NCBI GenBank assembly: GCA_949752735.1 | Contig: OX457040.1 | Span: 1,454,554 to 1,518,553, forward strand | Direction: 5' to 3' | Source: Lumbricus terrestris | Lineage: Eukaryota > Annelida > Clitellata > Crassiclitellata > Lumbricidae | Length of the DNA: 64,000 nucleotides | In this document: in pieces, positions 22,748-37,100 of the stretch | How the letters are laid out: each line of letters begins with the position of its first letter | How positions within the stretch are numbered: the stretch's first letter is position 1 | Notes under the pieces: model-generated | Told to the model about the DNA's origin: nothing | Databases searched by the model: none | Seen by the model: the letters and a program-made list of their open reading frames with translations, nothing else | Translations under genes and position numbers: made by a program

Positions 22748-23524
22748 GAATAATGTCGTCTGAGAACATGAAAAGATTTTGATCCATGGTGATGCTATTT
22801 TACTAGTACTGATTTTTGTCATGGAAACGGGAATATTCACATAACTTGGTAACATAATTAATTGTGTTCGTTCAGGATTTTAGGTCAATGCTTACAAGGT
22901 TTTATCGCTTCAAACGTTATTAACTCAATGATAAAACACTGCGAGTGACTAGCAAAGTTATAATAGCTTCATTTCTTATAAGAACAGCGCTTATATTTTT
23001 AACCATATATAGGCTATGCGTATAACCTAGTACAGAAATGTTGTAATAAACAACACGATTTTATGATTTTATTTTGTAATGTTTAAAAATAATTATTAAT
23101 AATAATACTAAAAATGCTACGACTACAAATAAAAGCTTATATTATTTTATACAAGCGACTAAGGACTGATAAACCCACCCTCTTTTTTAGGATAAACTTG
23201 CGCCACCGCTTGCAATATCTTTTAATCTCTATACTACAGCAGCAACGTATTTAAGTACTGGTACTGGTAGGCTATGCGATGAGAAATTAACACGGTCACA
23301 CAACCGGATCGGCTGTCACTGCATCTGATTTATGTGATGGGCCTTAGGCTACACAAACCAGACTATAACTAGGAAGCTCCCTTTCAAACTCAATAGCATA
23401 TGAAAGGCCGCAGAGAACAGTGTACGGGGTCTCTGTGTATGTTCAAAGGATTTTCTGACATCGGATCTACATTGAATGTGATCAACAGTCAGGCATTTAG
23501 TGTGGTTTTCGTTGAAAATGTAAA

Positions 23525-23735
23525 ATGTAAATGTAATCGCAAATTTATATAGCGGCTGTGTTATGGCTTCGACCCTGAGGGTGATATCCTTCACCACCGC
23601 TACTCCACGTTTATATTGCGACCGAGCCACCCGCAGTAAAGATCCGAGAAATTAATCTCTGACCGACCGGGAATCGAACCCGGGCCGCCGGCGCGGCGAG
23701 CGGGCTACCAACCCACTCGGCCACTCGAGGAAACT
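23525..23735 (-). mobile_element. tRNA-derived SINE, minus strand
   Basis: Read on the minus strand, an A-box TGGCCGAGTGGG (complement of 23712-23723) and a B-box GGGTTCGATTCC (near 23669-23680) form a tRNA-like head. An unrelated body follows and ends CCGCTATATAAATTTGCGATTACATTTAC. The head alone could be mistaken for a tRNA gene. The attached body and repeat tail make it a SINE. Confidence 0.75.
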
Positions 23736-24469
23736 AGTAAAGCATACGATGCAATGTAAAACATTAAATGCAATAAAATAAAGCAGAAGAATTTAATACC
23801 GTACCATACAATTCAATTCATTTGGATAGTTAATTAGGCCTACAGCAATATATTAAGGAGGCCCACGTTAGTACCGGTACTATAACAAGTGTACATATAA
23901 TTATATTCGTCACCAAATTGAGCGGTATCACAATATTATATAGGACCTAGACGTACATGTATCCTAATTCAGTGACAGACTAACAGTCTACCGGTGAAGT
24001 TTACGAGGCCAAAACTCGTCTCTCAACAGAATAATAATAATAATAGCCTCCTAGGCACAATAACATCGCACATGTACATAACATAATAATAGGTCTAATA
24101 GCTCGTGACAAACACGAATACCAGTCCAATCTAGCACTGGCAGTCGCTAATAATAGAAGAGCTGACACTTGGTAACTACCTTGACTATATTAGGCCATTA
24201 TGGTCATTACCCTCACCATGTTTAGGTCAGAGGACTATTCTCAGGCTGGAGAAGTGCTTGAATATAAGTGATGTTTTAGTTTTATAGCGATAGGCGTCCA
24301 AGTCAGTGCCAGTGCAGTGCCAAAAGGTTTTACGACCCAGTGGAGACTATTCAGAATGATCGGTCGATCGTATGCGAACGAGTTTTTGACAAAGTTGTTC
24401 CAGAGATAAGGTAATTCATCACTTTGTGGCTCTAACTTATTCGTCCATTATTATTTGTCAACAATGCGA

Positions 24470-24735
24470 CTTCCAGGTTAGCATGAATTCTTTTGATCGA
24501 TCCAACTTCCATTTAATGAAGAATTTATTTAAGTAATCCAACTTCTATTAGAGCAATAATTTTTCATCAATCCAGCTCTTATTTCAATAACATTTATTTC
24601 TTTATATCGCTGCAACTCCAATTTTAAGCAAGAATATTTTCTGTCAATCCCACTCCTATTTAAATAATTAACATTTTCATCAATCCGACTTATGTTTAGA
24701 GAGACCTCTTTTCGTCAACCCAATTTGTTTTCGAC
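24470..24735. repeat. degenerate tandem repeat, about 50-60 bases per unit
   Basis: Phrases such as CATCAATCCAACTTCTATTT...AATAATTTTT recur about five times with much divergence, upstream of copy 2. Function unknown. Confidence 0.55.
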
Positions 24736-25032
24736 CAACGCTAAGACCCACGTAGCCTAATGCCATGGCAAATATTTTATAACACTAAAACGATACCCGA
24801 ACACAACATAAGCCTACTTTGTGAAGAATCAGACAGTTTATGTGTTTCATTGGAAGAAAGTATTTCGACGAACATCCGAATTCATTTGTTTCTGCTCTTG
24901 CTAGGCATCACTTTGCTACGATAATCGGACTTTCAATGCTATGTTTTAAATTTCAACGTAGGCCTACTAATCAATATATTGATCTGAAAAATTAGGTCAT
25001 AGCCTATATGTGCTTTTGCATTTAATTTGGAG

Positions 25033-25092
25033 TTAGTTGTGGCAAAGTGGACACGCTTTCTGGCGGTACTCATTTCACCGACTCATCACAAT
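25033..25092 (+). promoter_or_regulatory. shared upstream block, copy 2
   Basis: The sequence around GTGGACACGCTTTCTGG...TTTCACCGA...TCACAATGA aligns with blocks at 41217-41276 and 53980-54041, each 350-580 bases upstream of an exon 1. Conservation among paralogous 5' flanks in otherwise diverged DNA suggests promoter or 5' untranslated sequence. It might instead be residual duplication homology. Confidence 0.45.
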
Positions 25093-25393
25093 GATCTGAA
25101 AACATACAAAGCATAAATAATTGAGTTTAAAGGGATAGACCGTTAAATGACAGATTCGTGACTTTCCACGGAGTCCAAGGATCTCTCGTGTGATGTGCAG
25201 CTGCGTCAAAATCAGGACAACAGAATGCAATAAGCTGACAACACAAGCAGCAGCAGCTGGTAAAAAGAACTAGGACGAGACGATGGTACATATAACCAAG
25301 AAATAGCAAAGCAATGGTAGTAAGTACATAACAATCACTACTTACGTTACTTTACAAAGAAAACGACAGAGGTTCTCAATAAGGATTTCCAAG

Positions 25394-28149
25394 ATGGCGT
25401 CGACCTGCGAGGGAGTACCACCGATTCCAACCGGAAGTACTTTCACCGTCTGGGACTACCTCGTCTTCTCCATCATCCTCGCCCTTTCCGCCGCCATTGG
25501 AATCTACTACGCCTGCTCCGGTGGAAAACAAAGAACAACTCAGGAGTACCTGTTGGCTGATAAGAGTATGTCGACAATTCCGGTATCACTATCGATGTTT
25601 GCCACGTTTATCTCAGCGGCTACCCTGCTCGGGACTCCAGCGGAGATCTACACACAAGGAACGATGTACTGGATGACTGTGTGGGGTGTCATGTTCACTC
25701 CCATTTTCGGTGCCGTCATCTTTGGACCGTTTTTTCATCGACTGAAAATTCTCAGCGCATTCGAGGTATTTTTCAGATGACCTACTTCGACTTGCTTTGA
25801 CGATAAGGCATATCTAAAACTATCAATAAAACTTTATGACATTTTGTGCATAGATAGAAATATATCTGTAGTAAGCCTATTCATCTTCACAAAATACTGC
25901 TTTTTGCATTAGTAAGATTATGCGTTATGGTACGAGGTTTAATTATTCTAAAAAATTAATATCTATGGTGCATTTGTCTGTAATTGAAATTTCTCATGGA
26001 GTGGTAGGCCTATTCTGCCTTAGCCTATAACTGTAGCGAGTCCAGCCATTGTGTTTCACACAACTGTCAAAGAATGGCCATCATCTGTTAGCTACTGTGA
26101 ATTTGCTGTGTGTGTCAGATTGTACATAATATATGATATGCCTACTTTCCGCATGCACGTTGACATGACATGTATGTTTGGCAATTGTTTGCACATCGAA
26201 GGTATGCTTTACATTATGTGCAATGCATTTGAGTGTATGAATTTGGTTGCGTTCCTCAGCGATTCGTCATTATTGTATCAAGTCACGTCATTCATGGATA
26301 CGCGCTGCCCAATGCCTTCACTTGTGTAGCCATAATAATTATACTTGGGTTATTATAATCCACGACTGGATGTAGACCTATGTTTATTTGCAAAATAATA
26401 ATAACTATTATTCTTGTAGTACCTGGAAATTCGATACAAGTCGAAAGCTGTACGAACCTTTGGATGCCTAATGTACGCTCTAAAACTTGTGAGTTTGGTT
26501 AATTCTTAATAATTATTATAGGGATAATAGGACTATTGCTGCTCTGGTGACTTGGATGTCGTCTAAAACCGCTTGCGTCTCAATTAGTCCAAGACTAAAT
26601 TTATTTGGCTTTGCACAAGAAGGCAGCAGCTTGCTAAAATCAATTTGGGTGACCTTGCTACCAAGCTACCTTTATAAGTAACTGTTCTCGCAACAACCAA
26701 TGAATATTGTACAATGTACATGATCAGCATGTGACTTCCAACTTGATGATAACCATACTCTGGTAATAGATCTATCTTTATCTAATTTATTTGAAACCAT
26801 TCCAAATAATGCATCGAAATTTCTATTAGGCCTAAACATTGGATGATGATAGGTGCCATTTTAATGCTATTTTGTATGCACTTTCGGATGCAGGCATCAA
26901 GAAACTAATTATTTGTAGATATAATCGTAAAAGCGTAATCTCCAAATTTCTAAAGCGTCACTCGAAAGCCAAGCGCATGAGCACTAGCTTATTCACAGCA
27001 CCGGCATTGAAAAAAATGAAATCGTTTTCAAATTGTATTATTTTTTCAGTATTCGATGTTTCTTGATGCTTTGCATAGAGCTGAATGCAGACGAAGAGAT
27101 ATGCATGTATGGCATACATGCAAAGCTGTTGGTATTTTTGCAGATCATTACAATTGGGATCGTTATATTTGGACCAGCCGCTGCTTTCACTGAAGGTGTG
27201 TGTTAAAGTTGGAAAAGGGCTAACATTAATTCATTCATTCAATAATTCATTCATTCTATGGACTTAGGCTACATAAGGCCCCTTCAAATCTACACTGGAG
27301 TGCTCCCAGCCCAGTCACGACAAGGAAAACAGACTAAAGAGATTTATGAGAGTATTGTCTGGAAACAGTTGCTTAAAGAGTTAAAGACGTCTTATAAAGG
27401 AAAAAGTTCACAGCAACTACATTGTATCTACGTTTAAGATTGCTCGTGCACAATATCTCTCATCTTTTAAAGCGTGTAGACCATAATAATATGCATGCAT
27501 ATAATTATGTGTTATATCGATATGAATGCGTAGATTCAAGGGTTAGGGAACTTAGGGTTATGGTTAGGTTTAGGTGATATTCAAAGCGACCTTTTTAAAG
27601 CCTTCCAAATGACGCTATATATGAGTTTAGATCTTGCGCATTGTCTCAGCCTGCCGCCTTTCTTTGACTGCGATCAGGGCTTAAAGTGTGCCAGGACGGT
27701 CATGGACGGGCGTCCTGGCACTTATTTTCGAGGGTGGACGCCGTCCTATGACTTATTTGGTTAGCACTGCCAGGACGGTCGTCTATGACTGCCCCAAGAC
27801 GGCGTCCATGCAGTTACGGACGGCCGTCCATGACGGTTGAATTGGTGTCTTTTTTTCGAAAATTTTGACGGATGACTAAAAAGGGTCATCAACTTTTTTG
27901 GCGGCTGAATAGGTTTCTTTTTCCCGAAAATTTTCTCCGTATACAATACAGCGTCCTGGCACTTTTTTACACTTTAAGCACTGACTGCGATGTTGCTATT
28001 CTGTTGACAGTGACTGGATTTCCTGTCTGGTCAGCAATCGTCACAATTGGTCTCGTCTGTGTCTTCTACACAACGCTGGTAAATCATGATTGCCTTCTAA
28101 TTATTGCAATGAGTCCACTGTACAGTCTTAATCTTTAGTTCCTTAGATA

Positions 28150-28186
<37 letters not shown>

Positions 28187-31100
28187 TAAAATAGTAATAT
28201 TGTATTGCAGACTGTCTGCTCTTTTAGTAGTTAAGATTGATGTTAATTAAGATTAGGGCCTACTGCATAACTTGTAGCCTACATGTGCAGCGCCGTGCTG
28301 TTGCAAGCGTTGCATTAAAGAAAAATTATTATTATTATTATTATTAGTAGTAGTAATAATAAAAAAATGATAAATAATGATAATAATGATAAAATAATAA
28401 TAATAATTATGATGCTTAAAGCAGCAACATTATGATAGATTTATCGCATCAAATACTTATTCACCTACATCTTCACGTCCGTTCTAAATCACAAAGTCAT
28501 TTGAACTGACAGACAAAATAATGTCATCAAAGAATCGCAGTTTAGCCGCTGTGAAGTTCTGAGCATCTGTAATATGAGCCGTTCGACAAATTCCAACCTA
28601 GAATGGAACTGGTGCCAAAATAACAACGATTATTTAATTGTCCTCAGGGCGGAATGAAGGCTGTTATTTGGGCGGATGTATTCCAATCTGCAATCATGCT
28701 TGCTGGACTTTTGGCATCGATAATTCAGGTGAGTAATTGGTTTGAACATCTTGCCATGCCAGCGAATCATCGTCACGATTCCAAAATAAATGTCGAGATT
28801 GCGGTTGTAATTAATGCATTCACTCAAATATTAATTTCAAGAATTTTAAAATAACGCCCGAACCAAAAATCCGGTCATTATGCGCTCCCAGACCTGTCAC
28901 GACAATGCAAATCGGTTTTAAAAGCAGCCTCTAAAACACTGACGAATCAACCTTAGGCCAATAATACCACATGTCACTTTAATTGTGTTAATATGGTGCA
29001 ATGTCCTACTTGTAAAGTTTGCGCGGGTTGAACTGGGAAAAAAGGAGCAAGGATGAAGATAATTATGTAATTTTATATGAACTGGTAATAATAACAGAGC
29101 TCTCTTAGCTAGAGTAGAATAAAAGCGGCAACAAACATGCGTGCCAACATAATGATGTTGGCCTGAATGACTCTACATAATGTGGACAATCATTGCAATA
29201 CAATGCGATGCATAGGCCTACAATGCAAGAATGATAAATACACCACGGTGAGTAATTATTATAATACTTTAAGACAGTGCAATAATATAGAGCAACGATG
29301 AACAGTTCAAAATAATGCACTTCAAGACATTTTCAAGGCAATAGGTTTGTAGGAAACCGAGATATCGATGCATAAACGCAATTGCAATGTAGATGTGGTT
29401 TGATGATTCTTTGCACCTATTTTCACAGGGTTGCATTGAGACTGGAGGAATTCAGAATGCCTGGAAACTTGCAAAAGATGGCGGACGAATTGAATTCTTT
29501 GAGTGAGAAACAATTCTGTACCAAATATTGGACTACTCTTACGGACAACCCTTTTGACTCAACGCATTTGATCCTGATCCTATGGTAACTCGACCCGGAC
29601 CACCACGGACTACTCTCACGGACAACCCTCCTAACTCAACGCAGCGCTCGTGAATAAGCCGGTGCCCCGCGCTTGGCTTTCCAGTGGCGCTTTAGAAATT
29701 ATGAGATTACGATTACGATACGATTACGATTTGTAACAGAAGATCTGTCAACCTTTCTTCATCACGATACGGGAGATTATTATTATTGTTCTATGTCCTA
29801 ACACAATGTCTCTGAGTGACAGAACAGTTACTTTACCAACGACCATACTAGCACCATACTAGCCCATCAATTCTGTTTCTCATTTAATCTGTGCTAAAGG
29901 TTCAATTTAAAATTGAGAAATCACCTTTACGTACTATGAATAATAATATTAGGCTATTACAGTCGTCTCTTTCTTATTACAACACCATTCAGTTACTGTA
30001 GTAGGCAAACCTCCACTAGTTGACTTGCAACTGAATCTCATCCTTATCTGCTTCAGCAATTTTAGACTATTTTTGAATCGCTAGCGCCAGTTTTGCATTC
30101 GAAGGCAACTCCTGAAATTCATGTAAAAAGAAACACCGACAAAAGAGGTGAAAGTCCTTTGCTGTCTGTTCAGTATTAGGGCCAATACGGATCGGATCAA
30201 TACCAGTAGCACCCTGTTACAAGTGCTATATCACCACGTTCATTGTCAAGACATGCTTTCAAAAATAACCTATTATATACATGGCTTTTCAAAACTGTGC
30301 ATAACTGCATTGTTACTCGAAAAGTTTCAACCCGGATCCAACCATTCGGCATACATTCTGGACGGTGATCATTGGAAACGTTTTCAATTGGCTGCCTTCA
30401 TATTCGGTGGAGCAGCAGATGATCCAAAGATATGCATCTACTAAGAGCATGAAACAAGCCACGATGTATGTTAAAAAACACACACTTAAAGTATTCATTC
30501 TTTCGATTAAAATATTTGTAGTCAGCAGTTTATGTCACAATAACATTGGTCACTGGTATTTTCTGACTATTAAAAAAATGAAATGACTTTGTATTAATTA
30601 TTCTTTTGGTCATTATATGTTTTGTGCGTAAGAACCGTGAGAACATTCTTCCCATACAATGCCTTTGCCGTATGGACATGTTCTTCTGAGTATTGTTCTT
30701 AAGCAGGACAAAATCAAAATAAGGTTTGTCTTTGTAGTAAAGCCATCCTCGTTAATTCGCTAAGTCACTTAACCAGTCAGTCAGCCAGCCAACAACTTAG
30801 TCAGTAAGCCATCCAGTAACTTAGTCAGTAAGCCATCCAGTAACTTAGTAAGTAAGCCATCCAGTAACTTAGTCAGTAAGCCATCCAGTAACTTAGTAAG
30901 TAAGCCATCCAGTAACTTAGTCACCCAGCCAGCTATGAGTTTTCACCAGAAAGTTGGTGAGTCAGTAAAAAATCTCACATCTCCGAACACGTCAGGAATT
31001 ACCGAGCATACATCATCCACACTCTTCATCCTCATTTTCTTGCCGTTCGCGTTACTGCAATTGTATAATCCGTCAATCGCATTCACCTATGGATGGCCTC

Positions 31101-34100
31101 CTGACTCTAGGACCGTTTACGGAGTGAACTTTGTTTACAGATCAACTTTGCTTTGATTGAGCTTGTGTGAAAAGCAATTTAAAGTGACTGAACACTATTG
31201 AAACTTGAGATGAAGCTTTTAATTAGCTTGAAATTATCTTAGATGTTTTATTAGTGCAATTATCAATGTTTTATTGCTTTGTCAGAGCCCTGCTACTGAA
31301 CATTCCTGGATTATTCGTTATAATGACGCTCAGCTCATTACTTGGAGTCGTCATGTACGGATACTACGCTCCTATGAATTGCGATCCACTGAAGAGTGGA
31401 CGAGTTACGAATCCTAATCAGGTAACTGCAATCAATCAAACAAACTCGAAGAATAGATCTGCAAATTAATTTCTAATCTCAGAAGCCGGTTGTTTGTTAA
31501 ATCAAGCGCTTTGACAATCGGGCTTAAGCAAATAAAACCGTTGAGCGGCTACGCTGTAGGCTACAAAGTGTAGATCCTACATGTAGATTGATATAGCTTA
31601 CATTCGTAATCGTATCGTAATCGTAAACTCGAAATTTCTAAAGCGCCACTCGAAAGCCAAGCGCGGGGCACCAGCTTATTCACGAGCGCTGCGTTGAGTT
31701 AGAAGGGTTGTCCGAGAGAGTAGTCCGTGGTGGTCCGGGTCGAGTTACCATAAGATCAGGATCAAATGCGTTGAGTTAGAAGAGTTGTCCGTGAGAGTAG
31801 TCCGTGGTGGTCAGGGTCGAAATTCCATAGGATCAGAGGGGCGGAACAGCTATTAAGGCGGGTGTCGTTTGGGCCGGGAATTGGAAGGTGGAGGATCAGA
31901 TGAGACAGGGTAAGAGTTCGTGAAAAGGAGTGTCTTGAGTTTTGAATGAAAAGCCCGAGGTGTGATGGATAGAGGAGCCTGGGGAAGGTGATGGTGTGTG
32001 ATTAGTAATGATGGCGGATGGACTGAAAAGGATCGGAATTCAGGAGGCAGTTCATTCCAAAGGCGTGGTGCTGAGATGGATATGGCTCGGTTGGAGAACT
32101 TGAGATGACTTGTGACCGGCGGTCGAGAAAGTGTAAGGCAGGAGGATGATCGGGTAGAACGGGTAGGTTGGATGGTGAAGAGTTCGCGAAGATAACTTGG
32201 CTGAGAGCATTGCAAGGAGTTGTAGGTTAAGGAGAGAACTTTGAAGTGGATTCGCTCTGGGATTTTCAACCAGTGAAGTGATTTGAGGATGGGGGTGATG
32301 TGATGATGTCTGGGTGTTCTGGTGACGGCTCTAGCTAGAGAATTTTGAATGAGTTGGAGGCGCTTAAGTTGTGAGGAGTCAAGGCTTAAGAACAGAGAGT
32401 TGCAATAGTCAAGTTTTGAGTGGACGATGGACGTCGCAATGGTAGAGGCAGTTTTGAAATCGAGCATGGGTCGGATGCGACGGAGGTCCCGGATGTGCAT
32501 GAAGCAGGAACGCGATAGGTTGGAGATGTGGTTAGAGAAGGAGAGATGCGAATCAAACATTACACCAAGATTGCGGACAGGAGCATCAGAAGTAAAGGTA
32601 AGAGACGAAGAGTTAGTCGATATGTGTATTGAAGGGTCTGGGATTTTCTTGATTTGGTCAGGAAGTCCAAGAATGATGAACTCTGTTTTGGAGGGGTTGA
32701 GGCAGAGGAGGTTGGAAGACATCCATTTAGAGATTAGATTGACCACATTGAGAAGTTGAGCAATGGAGGTGGAAAAAGAGCCTGGGGAGAAGGAAATGAA
32801 GAGTTGAGTGTCGTCTGCGTAGAGATGGTGGTCAACAGACGAGGATTTTATGAGATGGCTTAAAGGAGTGGTGTAGAGAATGAAGAGCAACGGACCAAGG
32901 ACGGAGCCTTGTGGAACGCCACAAGATAGTGGAAGGGGTTGTGAACAGTGACTGGAGGCTTTAACAGAGAAGGATCTGGAAGAGAGATATGACTGGAACC
33001 AAAGTAGAGCAGTGCCAGAGACGCCAAAAGAAGAAGAGAGACGGTTAAGAAGAAGATTGTGATCGATGGTGTCGAATGCAGCGGAGATGTCGAGGAGGCA
33101 GAGGCAGGAGACTTGTTGATGACTAACGGCAGAAACCAGTTTATTATACAGAGAGACAAGTAGAGTTTCTGTGGAGTGATCTGAATGTTCTGAAAGTAAA
33201 AAGTTGACTTTGACCGCTGGGGGCCTTTTACTTTCGGAGATTTCTGTACACTGTACACTGTGTAGGCTACAGTCTGCAAAACATTCTTTGCTACCTCACT
33301 AATAACTAATGATCAATAAAGCTTATGAATTGAATTGAAATTGAAATTCGCAATTCTCGCTGATAATAATATTATTTGTCCAGCTGTAAATTATAACTAA
33401 GTCAGCTGTCAATATTATTAGGTATTGGACCTATTTAAAGGAAGTGATAGCTTGCTGTCAATACTTAATATCAGATTGGATAATAGCTAGGCCATATAAA
33501 GCAATAGTTACTCTCACATCAGTTTGCTGCTGCTACCGTTTTGACAGTTGGTGCCGAGATTTGTAATGGACATCTTTCACTTTGCACCAGGAATACCCGG
33601 TCTATACATTGCCAGTCTATTCGCTGGTTCTCTCAGGTAAGCCAGTTTCCGTTTCTCTCAGGTACACTAACCTCAGGCTCTTTCAGATATGCCACAATAC
33701 CAAAGACATGTGGTTTAAATCTAACGGTAGACAGACATCCGACTGGTAACTCTACAGAGGTGGGCAGCTAATACATGCGTAGTTATTTCTGCCACCCTGT
33801 AGTGCCAGTAGTGGAATTTGGTTGCGACGGTGTCTTGCGTTGACTGGCACAGTACCTTGGTATTCGACTCTAATACACGATCCAAGAACATATTAAGAAC
33901 ACTGAACAATTTCCCTACGGTGTATAAGACTAACATTCACCATGAAAGAGACCATAGACTGCTGTATGTGTAAGTGAGTACACTATTGGATCTTGACGTT
34001 ACTTCACGGGGCATAATATATATTATACAGCCATCCTAAGAATAATAATCTCACGAAGTGATACCGTCGTTTGAATTGTTGAGTAAAAATGAGCGTTCGG

Positions 34101-37100
34101 ATGGGTCAGTGCATCTGTTCATGCTTTTGCTAGCACAAGCTCCTCAATGTTGAACGCCTTGGCAACTGTTGTCTGGGAAGACATCTTCAAAATGTTTCGA
34201 CCAGCGAGAGAAGCTTCCGACAAGAATGCCACAATCGCAGCTAAGTTGCTTTGTAAGTAAGCTTGGACGATTTTGTCAGTCGATCGATAAAAATACGTTT
34301 ATGATTATGATAGTAGTGATGCTAACACCGACGCGATTTAACAGACAATTCTGTTCATGGCATTTACAGATAAATTCAGAGCGGAGAGATAAAATATTTT
34401 GCTGGTTGATGTGCTTACAAAGAATGTGCAAAATGAAGCAATGATGATGTTCAATAGATATTGAAAAAAATAGTTTTGCAGTTTGATTCTTTAGGCCTAT
34501 TATGTACAGAGCATGCTTAGATGGGATCATGGTTAGTAAAGAAAAACGAAGGTCGGATATTTTGAGAGGTGCCTAGTAAAGAGCACACTCAGTCACGGAG
34601 AGCCTATAACAATATGACTCAAACGAAATTACAACAAACGTAACTGATTGAACACAGGGATGCAGCAGTAGCCTATCCTTTATGAAAGGATATCACAATA
34701 AATGTCGACTATTTCTGCAGCGGATTATAATTCTTCTTCGTATTGTTCTGTGAAGGCGTTGTCTTCGCTGCTTGTGGAATCGGAATGGCATTCCTCTTCA
34801 GCAATGCCGGTGGAACAATTCTTCAGGCAAGCTAAGTAGGCATGCGCCTATACCGTCCTTTTTATTTAGTTTTCTTCTCTTCCAATATCTTATAAACTCC
34901 ATTTTCTTTTCATGCGCCTCTATTAACGCTCACCGATGCTTAGCTTTCCAATTTTCCCAACTCTGGAACTACGCCTAACAAAGGAAACTTACCCATCATC
35001 TCTGCTATAAATAACCATCTAGGCCTGCCTAGGCTTAGGCACCAACTAGACATTAGCGCTGCGTCAAACCAGATGGTTATTCAATGACGGCAATTTGTTT
35101 AAACAAAATCGGGACACTACCTGACCAGATGCACTAATAGTTCACCGCGATGCTGGAAGGAAGGGAGACAGCAATGCCCCATTAATCCTTTCTCCGTTAA
35201 AAACTAGATTTGAAAGAGCTTAGACCTCATTGTATTGGTGAAATATACTATCGGATCACAAGAGAACAGACATATATCTCATAACATTTAATTCCTGAAT
35301 AGCTGAAACGGAAATGTTTTTCTCTGATAGACACGACGTATAGAATTTGACTTTTTTCTGATAATAATCGTTTAGATGATGATTGCGTTTAACGGGGCCA
35401 CAGTGGCTCCCGTGTTTGGAATCTATATGCTCGGATTCTTCTTTCCGTGGGTCAACTGGATCGTAAGTTTTCATCATTTCTTATTCCCTCTCGCTTTCCT
35501 TTATGTAACGTTCAGACTTTCATTGCTTGCCTTTTCTGATTTTTGAATCATTGAATTTGAATCATTGTGCAGAAACTATAAAAATGCAATGTTCATATTA
35601 AATAGGTAAAAAATGTTGAGGACTGTACCCCGTTTCCAATTGGTAGGCCTACAGGTAGAAATTTGCTCATAATTTTGTGCGAATCATAGATTATCACGAC
35701 AAGACTGGCGATAGTAAAACAGTCATTGTCTTTAAAAATGATATTGTCATAGCTGTTGCACGTATTTTCAGTCAATAATTGCCAAATTAATTATCTGAAA
35801 TATTACGACAAATATTTGAAATCATAGCGTCAGTCCTAATAATTATATTTATTATTCATTTTTATCGCTATTTAGGCCTATTGTTATTATTATTATTGTC
35901 ATTATTGCTATTATCATTATTACTATAATCATTATTTTCAGTCTAACTCGGACAGGCATTATGTGCCCAAATGAAACGACGTCAATTAAAAGATTTGGAG
36001 TAAGCTTATAATTTTCGTCAGTCATTAACGGTTGTCTTTCATGAATACACACAAGCATAATTATAATTATTGAAATTCGTCTGACATTGTAGGGAGCACT
36101 GGCCGGAGGAATCCCAGGCTTTGCTTTTCCAATGTGGATCAGCATAGGAGCCTATGTGACAAAGGCTCCCGTCTATAAGTCGATGTATTACAGCATCGAC
36201 TGTTGTGACGTCACTACATACAACTCAACCCCTGCAGCAGATTTCTCTTCGAACTCCAACGTCTACACTGCGCCTACAACAGCGGTTCCAGAAGTGTATT
36301 ATTATTGATTACGTCGCTCATAATTTCCTATTTTCAAGTTGTAGAATCTCTTGTTTCTAAGGATTTTTCGCCCGAAAACCGTTCACCGCGACGTAAAACG
36401 ATCTACTTTCACGTTTTTTCTGCCAAAATCGCGGTCTTCTGCGGGTTCTGGGCGGCCAATACATTGCACGCTGCTGTTTTTACATGATGTGCTAGTTAAT
36501 GTATCATATAATTTTTTACAGTTTTCATTTCGGGGGTGTTCAAACACCCAAATTACCCCCTAGCTACGGCCTTGGTTTCATATCTGGATACTATTGACAT
36601 TGAGTATATCCTAACTCACTGAGCATTCAATTGTACAACATGTGCAATATTTGCTATTTAAATTAAAAAAACTGGTGTAGACAGCGCTTTTGTGAGGCGA
36701 GATAAAGGTGCTAGGTTATGTACCTGTAGTCTGTATGTGATGTTTGCAAAGCAGGTCCGGTGTCGCGCAGCTGTACATGTTATCCTATCTGTGGTACACA
36801 ATTCTCGGAATACTAATAACAATAATCGTTGGACTCCTTGTCAGCCTCTTAACAGGTATTCATGTTCTTGTCATTGCATGTTTAATACTATACTTTAAAT
36901 TGCATGTTTGTGCGTGTGGATATAATTATTTCAGTTTACAATAATAATTATGACTGCATCTGTGTGTGTATGTTGTGATGCATGCAAACACACTCGTTTG
37001 CAAGACTTTAATGATCTCACTCAAGTGAGCGCTTATGTATTTACTTAGGTTTTATTTGCATCGTTTGTGGCACCTATAGGCCTACATAATAATAATGACA

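Noticed and set aside
23641..23735. A tRNA gene on the minus strand
   Set aside because: A- and B-box-like sequences are present, but they are attached to a repeat body and tail, so a SINE is the better reading; the same applies at 51950-52010.
30770..30928. CRISPR-like array
   Set aside because: Units are directly adjacent with no unique spacers, and the genome is eukaryotic; this is a simple tandem repeat.
32427..32759. 110-codon plus-strand frame in intron 8 of copy 2
   Set aside because: It is the antisense shadow of the LINE reverse transcriptase frame.
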